Assembly (NCBI GenBank): GCA_964423425.1
Contig: CAYRES010000002.1
Coordinates: 62,001-126,000 of the forward strand
DNA from: CAYRES01 sp964423425
Lineage (GTDB): Bacteria > Actinomycetota > Thermoleophilia > RBG-16-64-13
DNA length: 64,000 nucleotides
Direction: 5' to 3'
Shown: one piece after another, positions 25,824 through 35,371 of the stretch
Numbering within the stretch: the first letter of the stretch is position 1
How the letters are laid out: each line of letters opens with the position of its first letter
Made by a program: the position numbers and the translations under genes
The notes under the pieces: generated by a model
What the model was told of the DNA's origin: nothing
Databases searched by the model: none
What the model saw: only the letters and a program-made list of their open reading frames with translations

Positions 25824-26337
25824 GCTCCATGGCCGCGGGAAGCGGCTCTTGCACTTGCCGCGTGGCTGTCGGCAACGACTCATGGTATCGTCTCTGATAG
25901 ACCAGTGAGTTTTGCCTACCCGGGCTATTGCGACGCTATCCTCGTGACGCTTTCGATTGATGAGCGGGCCGACTGCTTCTGCGAGACGCAGTCGGTCTAG
26001 TAATAGGACGCTTCTCCTCGCGGCGGAAATGGGTAGAGGGCGGTCAATCAAGAGAGTAACCCATGGCGAGGCACAGAGAATCATGAATGGGCCCAGGTGA
26101 TCGACAAACGGAGAGAAGAACAGGTCAGTCTCTTAACGCTCCCTAAGCTGCTACTGGTCCGAACGCTCCGGAGGCGACGGCTCGGTTGGTTCGGAGTCCT
26201 GTTGAGGAGACACGGGCTGACTGTGGAAGACCACCTACGATGCGATGCCCATCGGAGTTGTTGATTGGTGCTCTTGAGCGAGACCGGCTGAGAGAGGGAG
26301 GGTGAGTATCCCGCCGGGTCCAAAAGGAGGGCTTGAG
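25824..26337. other. Intergenic region with one hairpin, no gene seen
   Basis: No reading frame here shows coding character. A perfect 8-bp stem, CCGACTGC (25969-25976) with GCAGTCGG (25988-25995) and an 11-base loop, may end transcription of the flippase operon, though no U-run follows. A strong ribosome binding site, AAAAGGAGG at 26322-26330, belongs to the next gene. A promoter is likely in this gap but I could not pick one with confidence. Confidence 0.5.
25969..25995 (+). terminator. Possible hairpin terminator after the second flippase
   Basis: Perfect 8-bp inverted repeat with an 11-base loop, 145 bases after the stop of the flippase. It is followed by TCTAGTAATAGG and so lacks the T-run of a standard intrinsic terminator. 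Confidence 0.35.
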
Positions 26338-27597
26338 GTGCCCCAAACCATCCGCTTTGGTCAATCGATGCAGCGTAGGCCGGCTCTCACGCCTGCCACG
26401 GTAAGCAAACTGATTGCGCTGAGTCTTCTTCTTCTCGCCGCTTCAGGGTCTGCTCTCTCACAGGACTTCCTGCCAGCCGCGCTCAAAGCACTCGGGGGCG
26501 TTCTGGTGGCGTTCATTGTCTACGACCTCGCGAAGAGTGGTCGGGTTGCCACTGAGGTCAAGCTCTACTTCGCGTTCGTTCTCTGGGCGGCACTCAGCGC
26601 TGTGGTGGTGGCCGCCGACGTCGACCTCGCTCTTCGTCACGCTTGGACGGTGCTTCAGACCGGCGTTCTCTTCTGGGCTGTGGCGGCAGCCCACCGGCGG
26701 CAGCCCGACCTTCGGCTGGTGATGAGCGGGCTATGGGCCATCGGGTTGTTCTTCGCACTGCTGGCATGGGTGGATGCGGACGTGCTGGCCACTATTAGGG
26801 ATGAAGGTGGTCGCATGAGCGTGACCGGGGAGAACCCGAACTTCACCGGCCAAGTGTTCGTGTTCGCGGTGTTGGGGGCCCTCTATCTGGGGGAACGGGC
26901 GGTCAGATGGAGCTCCACGCTCCTAGCCCTAGTGCCGATACCTATGTTTGTGTTCATGCTTCTGTTCACTGGTTCTCGCAAGATGAGCGTGGCGGTTGTC
27001 ATCGTGGTGGCAGTGTGGCTGCTCGCTTCTGAAAGGGTCGGTCTGGCCGGCGGCCGGCGCGCGCTCCTGCGCGTGCTCCTGATTCTTGCGATTGCCACCG
27101 CGGGTGTAGTTGCCAGCTATGCGTGGGACGGCTCTGCCATGGCCGAGCGCTGGCGTGCGGTCGAGGAGACGGGCGGCCAAGCGGGGCTGGCTACCCGTGA
27201 AAGACTTACGGAACAAGGGCTGCGGCTTTTTCTGGAGTACCCTCTTGCCGGCGTAGGGTTTCAGAATCAGATGCTCACAATGGGTGCTGTTGCCCACTCG
27301 GATTTTGTGGATGTGCTTGCCTCAACAGGGCTGATAGGGGCGCTTCTCTACTTCTCCATCTATGTCGCAGCGTTTCGAAGAGCGCGTCGTGTGTCGCGAG
27401 GCACTTCAGGGATCGAGAGGCTCGACTGGGGAGCCTTCCTCACCTTCACGGCGCTGCTTCTGTGGTTGATGGTCGGTTTCTCTCGATATACGGATTTCTA
27501 CAACATAGTCGTTCTTGGGGCGTTCGTGGGAACCTTCCTAGGTAGAGAAGGCCGAGTCGGGCAACCCCATCGGCATCTTTCTTGGTTGAGGCGATGA
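26338..27597 (+). CDS. O-antigen ligase/polymerase-like membrane protein (Wzy/WaaL superfamily)
   Basis: A 419-residue protein with about 11-12 hydrophobic segments. It has the features of the O-antigen polymerase/ligase superfamily: a large loop after a Thr-Gly-Ser-Arg-Lys segment (LLFTGSRKMSVAV), the loop ERWRAVEETGGQAGLATRER, and the conserved GVGFQNQ...AHSDFVDVLASTGLIGALL pattern (His plus LxxTGLxG). Such proteins polymerise glycan repeats or join them to an acceptor such as lipid or protein. The GTG start at 26338 is supported by AAAAGGAGG 7 bases upstream; a GTG at 26302 is poorly placed. Its stop overlaps the start of the next gene by four bases. Ligase and polymerase cannot be separated by sequence alone. 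Confidence 0.8.
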   Translation: MPQTIRFGQSMQRRPALTPATVSKLIALSLLLLAASGSALSQDFLPAALKALGGVLVAFIVYDLAKSGRVATEVKLYFAFVLWAALSAVVVAADVDLALRHAWTVLQTGVLFWAVAAAHRRQPDLRLVMSGLWAIGLFFALLAWVDADVLATIRDEGGRMSVTGENPNFTGQVFVFAVLGALYLGERAVRWSSTLLALVPIPMFVFMLLFTGSRKMSVAVVIVVAVWLLASERVGLAGGRRALLRVLLILAIATAGVVASYAWDGSAMAERWRAVEETGGQAGLATRERLTEQGLRLFLEYPLAGVGFQNQMLTMGAVAHSDFVDVLASTGLIGALLYFSIYVAAFRRARRVSRGTSGIERLDWGAFLTFTALLLWLMVGFSRYTDFYNIVVLGAFVGTFLGREGRVGQPHRHLSWLRR

Positions 27598-29195
27598 CAA
27601 CCGCTCATGGTGGCTTGCCACCCGAGCCGAGCATCTCTGCCGAATCAAGTCCCCATAGGGCCGACTTCTTGGTTGCTTTGCGCTTGGGTGGACAACAGGC
27701 GCCCGTTGTTGCAAAGGCTGCTCACGTGCCCGAAGAACTCTGCTGCATCGTTACGTCCCCGGGAGCTGTTGAGATTGTGACCGATGCAGGCGGCCTCTAT
27801 GCGGTGTTCGGAGATCGGCTGACCGGTGTCTTCTCTTCCTCGCTTGCTGTGGTTGTGCGGAAGTCTGGACGCAAGTACCCTGTCAATCGCAATGCGCTCA
27901 TCGAACAGCTGATCATAGGAGCGGTGAGCGGCAGAGACACGTTGTTCCAAGGCGTTGAGCGGCTCGATGGCTGCGGCACAGTCTCGGTACTGGGTCAGCG
28001 CATGGTTCTCAGTCATTCGCAGGCCGCCAGGCCCAGGGCACCGGGGAAATGGACACGCAGGCGCTTCTGTATCGACCTTCAAGTCGATGTTCTCAGAGAA
28101 CGGTTTCGCCGGATAGCTGACATGGCCGGGGCTGGCGGTGTCAGCATGGGGTTGTCGGGAGGCTACGACAGCCGCCTGATGCTTGCGTTGGCCCTCGAAG
28201 CAGGGATCGCTGTTTCTCCGTTCACGTTCAGCTCTCCGAACCACCACAGAGAACAAGTCGTGGCAGGGGAACTTGCTGCGGTAGCCGGGCTGGAGCTGAG
28301 GGATATTCCAGTACGGCCCCTGGCGCAGCTTGACGAGAGCGCCCTCGGGGTCAACATCGATGATGCTCTCGTGTACTACGACGGCCGCACAAACGACACG
28401 ATGGGCACCTTTGCGGACGTCCACACGGCTCGTGTGCATCTTGAGTGTGTAGGCCAAGCAGCCATGAACCTCAACGGCCTCGGCGGCGAACTGTATCGCA
28501 ATCGGGAACGCCTCCCTCGCTACAGCGCATCGTTCACTGATTGGTTCTGGCACTACGTGGTGGGGCCCCGAGTGGCTCGATGCTTCTGGTCAGACAGCGA
28601 GTGTGACGTGTTCCAGCGGCGAATGGCTGTGAAGTATGGTGAGTTGATGGGTACCGGCACACAGAAACACATTGATCGATCCTTGGCTCGGCGCTGGTAT
28701 CGCAACGTGTGGCTGCCGTACTTCGCCGGGCCGCGCTTGTCCGCCGAGAATCGCGTGGCTCCGGCCTTGATGCCATTCGCGGACGGGGTGGTGAGCGCTG
28801 CCGCTCTTGCCGCCACTCCCTTCGTGGGCGCACACGGGCAGTTCGAAGCAGCCTTGATTGCTCGCATCAACAAGAGGTTGGCAGAAGTGCCCAGTTCGTA
28901 CGGGCACAGCTTTGCCTGGAGTGCAAAGCGTCACGTGCTGCGTGATTCGGCAGCGGCATCGATGCCGCTGTGGCTGCGTCGCGTGCGTCACCAAGTGATG
29001 GCAAGACGAGCTGGCAAGAAGTCGGCAGGTATCCCGTCTCTGAACCAGCGCTTTGCCGAGTCACTCCGCTTACTGAGGGGGCTGGAATTGCCGCTCGACA
29101 TCGAGGTGCTTCTTCGGGATCAAGTCACCCGTGACCGGACTCTCTACATAGCGGAATTCCTTCACCCCAACCGAGCATACATCGACCTCGGCTGA
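27594..29195 (+). CDS. Asparagine-synthase-like protein without a normal glutaminase domain
   Basis: A 533-residue protein. The C-terminal half has the ATP pyrophosphatase (PP-loop) motif of asparagine synthases (MGLSGGYDSRLMLALALEAG) and the helical lobe with YRNVWLPYFAG. The N-terminal domain is of similar size to a class II glutaminase, but the catalytic second-position Cys is absent and the sequence around it is not conserved, so ammonia from glutamine is unlikely; a different amine donor or a partner may be used. In other capsule loci related proteins are linked to amidation of uronic acids. The ATG at 27594 overlaps the preceding stop. A second, complete asparagine synthase lies at 37291. 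Function beyond ATP-dependent amide formation is open. Confidence 0.7.
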   Translation: MTTAHGGLPPEPSISAESSPHRADFLVALRLGGQQAPVVAKAAHVPEELCCIVTSPGAVEIVTDAGGLYAVFGDRLTGVFSSSLAVVVRKSGRKYPVNRNALIEQLIIGAVSGRDTLFQGVERLDGCGTVSVLGQRMVLSHSQAARPRAPGKWTRRRFCIDLQVDVLRERFRRIADMAGAGGVSMGLSGGYDSRLMLALALEAGIAVSPFTFSSPNHHREQVVAGELAAVAGLELRDIPVRPLAQLDESALGVNIDDALVYYDGRTNDTMGTFADVHTARVHLECVGQAAMNLNGLGGELYRNRERLPRYSASFTDWFWHYVVGPRVARCFWSDSECDVFQRRMAVKYGELMGTGTQKHIDRSLARRWYRNVWLPYFAGPRLSAENRVAPALMPFADGVVSAAALAATPFVGAHGQFEAALIARINKRLAEVPSSYGHSFAWSAKRHVLRDSAAASMPLWLRRVRHQVMARRAGKKSAGIPSLNQRFAESLRLLRGLELPLDIEVLLRDQVTRDRTLYIAEFLHPNRAYIDLG

Positions 29196-29211
29196 TAGAA
29201 TCAGGCCTCGA

Positions 29212-30420
29212 ATGGCACTCGCTTCGAGACTCCCAACGTTGAATTGGCTGCACGGCGATCGCTTACGCCGTGTGTTGCCGACCAGCCTCAAAGCATTCCT
29301 CAAGAACCACGGTCCGTACACGGACTACCGCAGTGAACAGCTGCGCAGGGAGGCAGTGGAGCGGCTGGGCGGTGAGATCCCCTTGGAGTCGGAGTACCGC
29401 CCCCTCCACAGGCCCACTCTCGGGATCTTCTTCGACGGAGGGTACACGTTCGCGTTCAACGTGGCGGCCTGCAGGGATCTGAAGGTCGGCTACAAGGTGA
29501 TCGATCTTCTGGCTTCCGATTGGCTTCCTCGTGTGGTGGGTTCCGGCTGCGCCGCGTTCTTGGCAACCCCCCCTACCCTGGCCGACATTCAGCACCGGGT
29601 GTTCGAGGAACGTTTGTGGTGTCTCAGCAAGGACGTGGGAGCACTTCTATGCCCTACGTTCGAGGAGCTCTATCTGTGGGAGAGCAAGCGGCGGATGCAC
29701 GACTGGCTTGTTGCTCACGATGTCCCGCACCCGGCCACGTGGGTCTTTGTTCATCGTGATGAAGCCATGGAGTTCTGTCGGGGGGCAGAGTACCCTATGG
29801 TAGCGAAGACCGACGCCGGTGCCGCTTCGAGCGGCGTCTTCGTACTACGGGATCGCCGATCTGCCGAGCGGTTGGTGGTCCAATCATTTGGCCGGGGTAT
29901 CCCCCGATTGACTGGAGACATGAGGGGGCGCGAGAAGGGCGCCCTCCTCTTTCAGGAGTTCGTCCCGCACGATTTCGAATGGCGTGTGGTGCGGATTGGG
30001 CGCCATTTCCTGTGCAGAAGGAAGACCCGAGTGGGCGATTACGCATCCGGATCGGGGGCAATTGAGTGGGCGGAACCGCCTAAGGGTATGCTGGACTTCG
30101 CCAGGCTGGTGACTGATGCTGGTGGATTCCGCCATATTACACTTGACGTGTTCAAGGAGCCAAGCCGCACAGGCAGGCCTGAGTTCTTGGTAAACGAATT
30201 GCAGGCTATTGTAGGGCTTAAGGATGTCTTGACGAATGCCCACACAGGCGTGTGGAGAAGGGATACATCAACCGCGGAATGGCTCTTTGAAAGCGGAGCG
30301 TACCATCAGAACGCATGCGCCAATCTGAGGGTGAAAATGCTGCTTGGGGAACTGCAGTCAAGCAGGAGGGCTTCCCGTTGCTCCTCGTTGCCGCACCATT
30401 CTCATTCAAGTCCACATTGA
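29212..30420 (+). CDS. ATP-grasp ligase-like protein (first of two)
   Basis: A 402-residue protein with the ATP-grasp layout in its middle and second half: YPMVAKTDAGAASSGVFVLR (the ATP-binding lid with Lys), LLFQEFVPHDFEWRVVRIG, and a late HITLDVFKEPSR/FLVNELQAIVG region, where Asp and Glu/Asn would hold Mg. ATP-grasp enzymes join a carboxylate to an amine, thiol or hydroxyl. The N-terminal 70 residues contain a basic stretch that may bind a membrane or nucleic acid. ATG at 29212 follows the asparagine-synthase-like gene by 16 bases. The end overlaps the next gene by 43 bases when that gene starts at TTG 30378. The substrate is unknown; a glycan or peptide carboxylate is plausible given the neighbours. 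Confidence 0.65.
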   Translation: MALASRLPTLNWLHGDRLRRVLPTSLKAFLKNHGPYTDYRSEQLRREAVERLGGEIPLESEYRPLHRPTLGIFFDGGYTFAFNVAACRDLKVGYKVIDLLASDWLPRVVGSGCAAFLATPPTLADIQHRVFEERLWCLSKDVGALLCPTFEELYLWESKRRMHDWLVAHDVPHPATWVFVHRDEAMEFCRGAEYPMVAKTDAGAASSGVFVLRDRRSAERLVVQSFGRGIPRLTGDMRGREKGALLFQEFVPHDFEWRVVRIGRHFLCRRKTRVGDYASGSGAIEWAEPPKGMLDFARLVTDAGGFRHITLDVFKEPSRTGRPEFLVNELQAIVGLKDVLTNAHTGVWRRDTSTAEWLFESGAYHQNACANLRVKMLLGELQSSRRASRCSSLPHHSHSSPH

Positions 30421-31574
30421 ACATACTGTTTGTCACAAGCAATTATCCGAGTCAGGCTCAGCCCTATCGAGGCACTTTCGTGAGGGAGTTCGTCTGGGCA
30501 ATGGCCAGACAAGGGCATCAGTGCGACTTGGTGGCTCCCACCAGCATCTTCAGTATCCGGTATGGCGCGTATCCAGGCCGCTTGGACGTTGAGCAAGCAG
30601 GACACGCTTCCTCAGTGTGTGTGCATCGCCCGCTGTATGTCTCGTACTCAAGTCGTGATTTGGGAGTCGTACACACGGGTGCGATGACTAATCTGAGCTT
30701 CCAGCGGACGGCGATTCGGGCGGCACGGTTTGTCCAGGATGGCCCCAGTCTTGTCTATGGCCACTTCCTCTACCCGTCCGGGCGCACGGCAGTGAAACTA
30801 GGGGAGCGGCTCCGCATACCGTGTGTGCTTGGTGTTGGAGAGGGGACATTCTGGACGGTCGAGCCTGTAGGCTTCGACCGGGCCAAGAGAGACTTTCGGA
30901 AAGTAACGGGTGTGTTGGCGGTCTCGTCGCTCATCAAGAGAAGGCTGATCGATGAGCTAGACATACCACCGGACAAGATTCGGGTCTTTCCAAACGGCGT
31001 CGATCTTGGAAGGTTTCGTCAGGCACCGAGGCATCAGGTCCGTGAGAGATACGGTGTGCGGAACAACACCATTGCGGTTGCCTACGTGGGTGGTTTCAAG
31101 AGCGAAAAGGGAGTCTCGGTCTTGGATGACGCTGTCCGCGGACTTGACGGAATAGCAGCCCTCTTTGTGGGTTCGGGGTCTTGTGTGCCTACATCACCGA
31201 ATATAGTGTTTCGTCAGGCACTGCCGCATGCGGATATTCCTGGTGTGCTGTCTGCTGCTGATGTGTTTGTCATGCCAAGCTTGGCAGAAGGCTCCTGCAA
31301 CGCGGTTATCGAAGCCATGGCCTGCGGCCTCCCCATCGTGACCAGCAACGGCCGGTACATGGATGACATTGTGGATGACGAAGTAGCGATACGAGTGGAT
31401 CCTACTGATGTTCGTGCCATCCGTGAGGCCATCCTTCTGCTCAAGAATGACCCTGTCCTCCGCAGGCGCATGTCCGAGGCCTGCCTCAAGAAGGCACGGC
31501 AATTCGATATCAACGACAGGGCTCGTCGTGTCACGGCTTGGATGGAGGAGCTTGTGCAGAGGTATCACTCGTGA
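30378..31574 (+). CDS. Glycosyltransferase family 4
   Basis: A GT-B-fold retaining transferase of 398 residues (if TTG 30378 is used). N-terminal MNILFVTSNYPSQ-like strand and GTFVREFVWAMARQG, then the donor half with FPNGVDLGRF, VAYVGGFKSEKGV, PSLAEGSCNAVIEAMACGLP (the EX7E motif: Glu in AEGSCNAVIEAMACG). AGGAGGG at 30363-30369 lies 7 bases before the TTG at 30378, so this start is preferred; TTG 30417, which overlaps the previous stop, would give an ATG-like NILFVTS start and is the alternative. The stop overlaps the next start by four bases, making a pair of GT4 genes. It would add a sugar to the lipid-linked glycan in the cytoplasm. Confidence 0.85.
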   Translation: MLLVAAPFSFKSTLNILFVTSNYPSQAQPYRGTFVREFVWAMARQGHQCDLVAPTSIFSIRYGAYPGRLDVEQAGHASSVCVHRPLYVSYSSRDLGVVHTGAMTNLSFQRTAIRAARFVQDGPSLVYGHFLYPSGRTAVKLGERLRIPCVLGVGEGTFWTVEPVGFDRAKRDFRKVTGVLAVSSLIKRRLIDELDIPPDKIRVFPNGVDLGRFRQAPRHQVRERYGVRNNTIAVAYVGGFKSEKGVSVLDDAVRGLDGIAALFVGSGSCVPTSPNIVFRQALPHADIPGVLSAADVFVMPSLAEGSCNAVIEAMACGLPIVTSNGRYMDDIVDDEVAIRVDPTDVRAIREAILLLKNDPVLRRRMSEACLKKARQFDINDRARRVTAWMEELVQRYHS

Positions 31575-32734
31575 GGGCGGCACTGGTCACAACCCGTCAT
31601 GCCGCCCAAGATGATCGCATCTACTACAAGCAGGCGCTGAGTCTGGCGAAGCGCATGGAAGTGGTCATGATCGCGCCTGATGATGGTGAGCTGCTTTCCT
31701 GGCCGCCGCCTGTCAGGTACCGGCCGCTTCCTCGCCGACGGGGTCTTCTTGGAAGAAGCTTGAGTCTGGTGGAGGCCGTGCGAGAGGTTCGGAGGGAGCA
31801 GCCAGATTTCTGCCACGTCCATGACCTCGATCTCGTGGCGGCGATTCCCTTTCTTCGTCTCCTAACGCGGGCGAAGATCATCTACGATTCGCACGAGGCT
31901 TACCCAGAGCAGTTCCTCACAAGAGAGGTCATCCCGAGGCTGCTTCGCCCTAGCGTGGCGAGAGCAGTGGATTTCTTGGAGAAACACTTCGTGAGGTGTG
32001 CCCATCAGGTCGTCACCGCGGACAAACCAACGGAGCGCTCTTTTGCAGTCACGGGAGTGAGGGCAAACACCGTGTTCAACTACCCTCCTCTTGAGATCTT
32101 CGAGACGAATGAGACTGAAGTCAAGGCGGTGAAGGCCAAGTACGCCGATCGTGTCCCAATCATCTACCAGGGGACAATGAGTGCCGACCGGGGGCTATTC
32201 CATATGATCGACGCATTGTCACTCATCGCCAAGTCGGAGCCGGCTATACTGCTGAGGCTGATAGGCCTCGATAAGCCGGCCCTCAAGGCCGAGGCTCGGG
32301 CGAGGGCCGTTGCGAAAGGAGTACTGGGCAATATTGAGATTGTGGAGTGGGTGCCACACACTCAGCTTGCCTATCATATGAAGAGTAGCCTCATAGGCTT
32401 GATACCCTTGCAACCCACAGAGAAGTACAAGAGAAACATCCCTATTAAGCTATTCGAGTACATGGCCTGTGGGCTTCCTGTTGTAGCTGCCGATGTACCT
32501 TCGATCGCTCACTTTCTAAGTCAGACTGAAGCCGGGGTTCTTTATGACTCGACGCGTCCGGAGGAGTTGGCCCGGAACGTACTAGAGTTGCTAGCGGACC
32601 CCGAGCGTTGCGGGCGAATGGGCCAAAGCGGATTGGCTGCTGTTAGGGACCGTTGGAACTGGGAAAGAATGGAGCGGGAGTTGTATCGAGTCTACGCTGT
32701 TCTTGGTGCATGCCTCGACGAGGGAACTGTGTGA
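31571..32734 (+). CDS. Glycosyltransferase family 4
   Basis: A 387-residue GT-B enzyme. N-terminal MRAALVTTRHAAQDDRIYYK, then HVHDLDLVAAIPFLRL and IIYDSHEAYPEQF, where the His/Asp-His stretch is frequent in GT4 enzymes acting on hexoses; donor half with IIYQGTMSADRGL, a P-T-E-K region and KLFEYMACGLPVVAADVPS. The GTG at 31571 overlaps the preceding stop (GTGA). It is followed by about 630 bases without a convincing gene, so this gene may end the transcript that began at 26.3 kb. Acceptor sugar and linkage are unknown. Confidence 0.85.
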   Translation: MRAALVTTRHAAQDDRIYYKQALSLAKRMEVVMIAPDDGELLSWPPPVRYRPLPRRRGLLGRSLSLVEAVREVRREQPDFCHVHDLDLVAAIPFLRLLTRAKIIYDSHEAYPEQFLTREVIPRLLRPSVARAVDFLEKHFVRCAHQVVTADKPTERSFAVTGVRANTVFNYPPLEIFETNETEVKAVKAKYADRVPIIYQGTMSADRGLFHMIDALSLIAKSEPAILLRLIGLDKPALKAEARARAVAKGVLGNIEIVEWVPHTQLAYHMKSSLIGLIPLQPTEKYKRNIPIKLFEYMACGLPVVAADVPSIAHFLSQTEAGVLYDSTRPEELARNVLELLADPERCGRMGQSGLAAVRDRWNWERMERELYRVYAVLGACLDEGTV

Positions 32735-33363
32735 GCAGGTGGACGGTCGCCCCTTGCTTTCCCGGACATGCCGAGGAAGGCGTATGAGAGGCATCTGCGT
32801 GCTGGCACGTGACTATCTTCGTCTTTCCCCCGTCGACTGCTATTGTCGAGTCGGTCTTGAGCTGAACCAATCTTGCGGCAATCTACGGCAGGTGGTTGCT
32901 GCCTCTGGGGCAGCGGGCGGAAATGCGGTCGGTCGTTCATCGCCCAGGGCTGACTCAAGGAGACCATTGACGTGGTGAATCGACCTCCCTGCGTCGACTG
33001 GCTCGTCTGGATGGGGGCGGCCGGGAGCGACCTGAAGCCTTCCGAGGACACTTGCAAGGTACGGGAGACCCTCACGGCAGAGCACGCCCACCATATGGCC
33101 CTCGCTGTGCTGGTCATCAGCTCGGACGTACCTCCGCTGATTAGTGAGTATTGGGTTCGTGCGCCGGCCCAAACACTCCACGCGGGATCGACCGCTCTCC
33201 TTGTGGTGCAGATACAAGTCCGGACCGGCGCTCCGGAGCATCACCAACGCGTGGGTGCGAGCGACCGGCACCGAATCTGCAGCGCCTTCAACTGGGCCGT
33301 GACGGCATCAACCCTCTCCGAGCTCAGTTTCGCCCCAGGCCCGGGTCTGCGGAAAGCAGTGGC
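32735..33363. other. Region without a convincing gene
   Basis: Several frames are open on both strands (+ 32972-33367 and - 32840-33271), but none shows a family pattern or a ribosome binding site, and their compositions look like the shadows typical of GC-rich DNA. Mixed use of rare amino acids such as His and Trp supports this. It may be decayed coding DNA or a promoter region for the FemAB-like gene. Confidence 0.4.
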
Positions 33364-34395
33364 GTGAGCGCCTGCCCCGCGGTCACTATCGAGCCTGCCG
33401 CAGGCGACGCCGTGGCCGAGGCAGTCTTGGCTTCTTCGGCCCTGCCTTATCATGACCCTCGCTGGTGGCAGGTGCTGACCGACACGTGGCCTAGGCTCAC
33501 CATTGAGCCGTACGCGATCGTTAGTGGCGGGGAAAGGCAGGGATTCATACCTTTGATGTCGTTGGCGGTGAAGGGGTTCCGCATGGTCGGCTCACCGCTG
33601 CGGGGTTTCTACACCCCTTACCTGGGTCCGGTTTACACAACGCAGCAGGGACTCCCATTGGTTCAGTTGTGGGAAGCCCTGCGCGCGAGCCTACGCGCGG
33701 ACATTCTCCAGTTGTCTCTACCACCCAACGGCGACGCGGGCGCGCTGCTGGCTGAAGACTGCAAGCGTACGGCAGTGGTAGATGCGCGTTGCGCCCCGAC
33801 TGAGCTGTGGAACAGCCTCAAAGAGAGCACCCGGAGGCAGGTGCGCAAAGCGACGAGGGAAGGTGTTGTTACTGCCTGGACCTCCCCCGATGAGGAGACT
33901 ATCGCCGCGTACCATGCTCTGGTTGTACGTACGTTCGCTCGCCAAGGTCTTCCGCCTCCAGCTCCTCGGGCATTTTACACGAATCTTTATGCTGGACTTG
34001 GCGAGGCGGGCGGGGCGAGGTTCCTAGCCGCTTATGGGGAAGACAGGCTGATAGCGGCAGGGATCTATCTGTTAGGTGAGGATACCATCTTCGGGGTTGA
34101 TGGGGCCTTCGATCGCGAGTGCGCTAGTCTCCGGGCCTCCAGCCTCATTGAGTGGGAGACTATAATGTGGGCCCACGAGAGGGGCTGCCGGTACGATATG
34201 GTGGGGGCGGAGATCGAAGGCATAGCCGCTTTTAAGAGGAGCTTCGGCGCCGAGGTCGTTGGCTACTTGTCACGGAGTCGCTGCATTACCCTGAAAGGAC
34301 GGCTGGGGCTAAGTGTGTATCAGCTCATCAAGCATGTGTTCTGCACCGGTGGTTGGAAGTCCATGCTCGCAGGTTCCGCGGACAGCGGCAGGTAG
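33364..34395 (+). CDS. FemAB/GNAT-like transferase (second of two)
   Basis: A 343-residue protein of the FemAB-like type. Evidence: LPYHDPRWWQVLTDTWPR in the N-terminal lobe, SLKESTRRQVRKATREGVV (the Lys/Arg-rich I/V-R-K-A motif), RFLAAYGEDRLIAAGIYLL and CRYDMVGAEIEGIAAFKRSF in the C-terminal lobe. Such proteins transfer amino acids or acyl groups onto surface polymers; FemAB-type genes often accompany polysaccharide loci of the exosortase type. GTG at 33364 is the chosen start, with the frame open further upstream. It precedes a methyltransferase by 7 bases. Related in fold to the FemAB-like gene at 19092, though not close in sequence. Confidence 0.72.
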   Translation: MSACPAVTIEPAAGDAVAEAVLASSALPYHDPRWWQVLTDTWPRLTIEPYAIVSGGERQGFIPLMSLAVKGFRMVGSPLRGFYTPYLGPVYTTQQGLPLVQLWEALRASLRADILQLSLPPNGDAGALLAEDCKRTAVVDARCAPTELWNSLKESTRRQVRKATREGVVTAWTSPDEETIAAYHALVVRTFARQGLPPPAPRAFYTNLYAGLGEAGGARFLAAYGEDRLIAAGIYLLGEDTIFGVDGAFDRECASLRASSLIEWETIMWAHERGCRYDMVGAEIEGIAAFKRSFGAEVVGYLSRSRCITLKGRLGLSVYQLIKHVFCTGGWKSMLAGSADSGR

Positions 34396-34402
34396 AGGGG
34401 CT

Positions 34403-35155
34403 ATGGGTCGAAGCGGAGTAACGCCCAGTGCGCGCGCGGCCGGCCTCACTCCCGGGGTGAGTACACTGCGCGACGTTGCCCGCCGTACCACGAGCAGCTT
34501 GCACAACCGAGGACTTCTGGGGAGCCTGGACCATGCTCTCACCTTGGGAGCCGACGTGGTTTTTGACATGACCTGGCGCGTGCATACGCGCGGAGTCGTG
34601 GACCTGCAAGGCCTGGACACCGGCGGCGCCAACCTTGATCACGCAGTTGAGTATCATCCCACGCGCGTGCGCGAGTTCTGGGCAGTCATGTCCCACCTGC
34701 GCATACCCACTGGTGGCCAGGGTTTCGTTGACTTCGGCTGCGGCAAGGGGCGCGTCCTCATCATGGCAAGCGAGTATGGTTTTGAGCATGTGAGCGGCGT
34801 GGAGTTCGCAGCCGAACTACATGATGTGGCCCAGAACAACGTGCGGCGCTACCTCGGTCTCAGCAAGATGAGGACCCGCTTCAACCTTGTCCACGGCGAC
34901 GCTGCTACGTATCGCATTGAACCTTGCCAATCGGTGTTCTACTTCTACTTTCCCTTCAAAGACACCGTCATGCAGGCGGTGATGGATAACATTCGTGCCT
35001 CCTTGCGTGACTACCCAAGGCAAGCATACCTTGTCTACAACTACCCAAAATGCAGGGAGATAGTCGAGGGGATGAGCATTTTTGAACTGGTGCTGAACGC
35101 CAAGTTCTGGGGGAACTCGTGGCGGGCCTACGTCAGCAGGGGCTCAGTCAGTTGA
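34403..35155 (+). CDS. SAM-dependent methyltransferase, class I-like
   Basis: A 250-residue protein. It carries a motif I of Rossmann methyltransferases (GFVDFGCGKGRVLIMAS) and acidic residues in GVEFAAELHDVAQNN and VHGDAATYR, followed by VFYFYFPF at the active-site strand. It would methylate a glycan hydroxyl, carboxyl or lipid. ATG at 34403 follows the FemAB gene by 7 bases with GAGGGG just before it. About 620 bases without a clear + strand gene follow, including an IS3 fragment, so this is probably the end of a short operon of two genes. Confidence 0.75.
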   Translation: MGRSGVTPSARAAGLTPGVSTLRDVARRTTSSLHNRGLLGSLDHALTLGADVVFDMTWRVHTRGVVDLQGLDTGGANLDHAVEYHPTRVREFWAVMSHLRIPTGGQGFVDFGCGKGRVLIMASEYGFEHVSGVEFAAELHDVAQNNVRRYLGLSKMRTRFNLVHGDAATYRIEPCQSVFYFYFPFKDTVMQAVMDNIRASLRDYPRQAYLVYNYPKCREIVEGMSIFELVLNAKFWGNSWRAYVSRGSVS

Positions 35156-35371
35156 CGCTCCTGCAGCCTAACCTGTCATGTGTGCTTGCCGCCTGAACGT
35201 CCCGGGTCACGCAGCCACTGTCTTGTGCCTCCACGCGCGGGGGCACCATGGTAGCTGTGCAGAAAGTGGATGATTACTCAGCTGGGTACCCTCCGTGACT
35301 GCGGCCTATGGTGACACTCGTGCTCACGGTGGAGCGGGCTGGCGGAACTTCATGTGCGCCGATCGGTCTCC

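Noticed and set aside
32972..33367. 131-residue frame between GT4 and FemAB genes
   Set aside because: No ribosome binding site or family likeness, and competing frames on the other strand are equally good.
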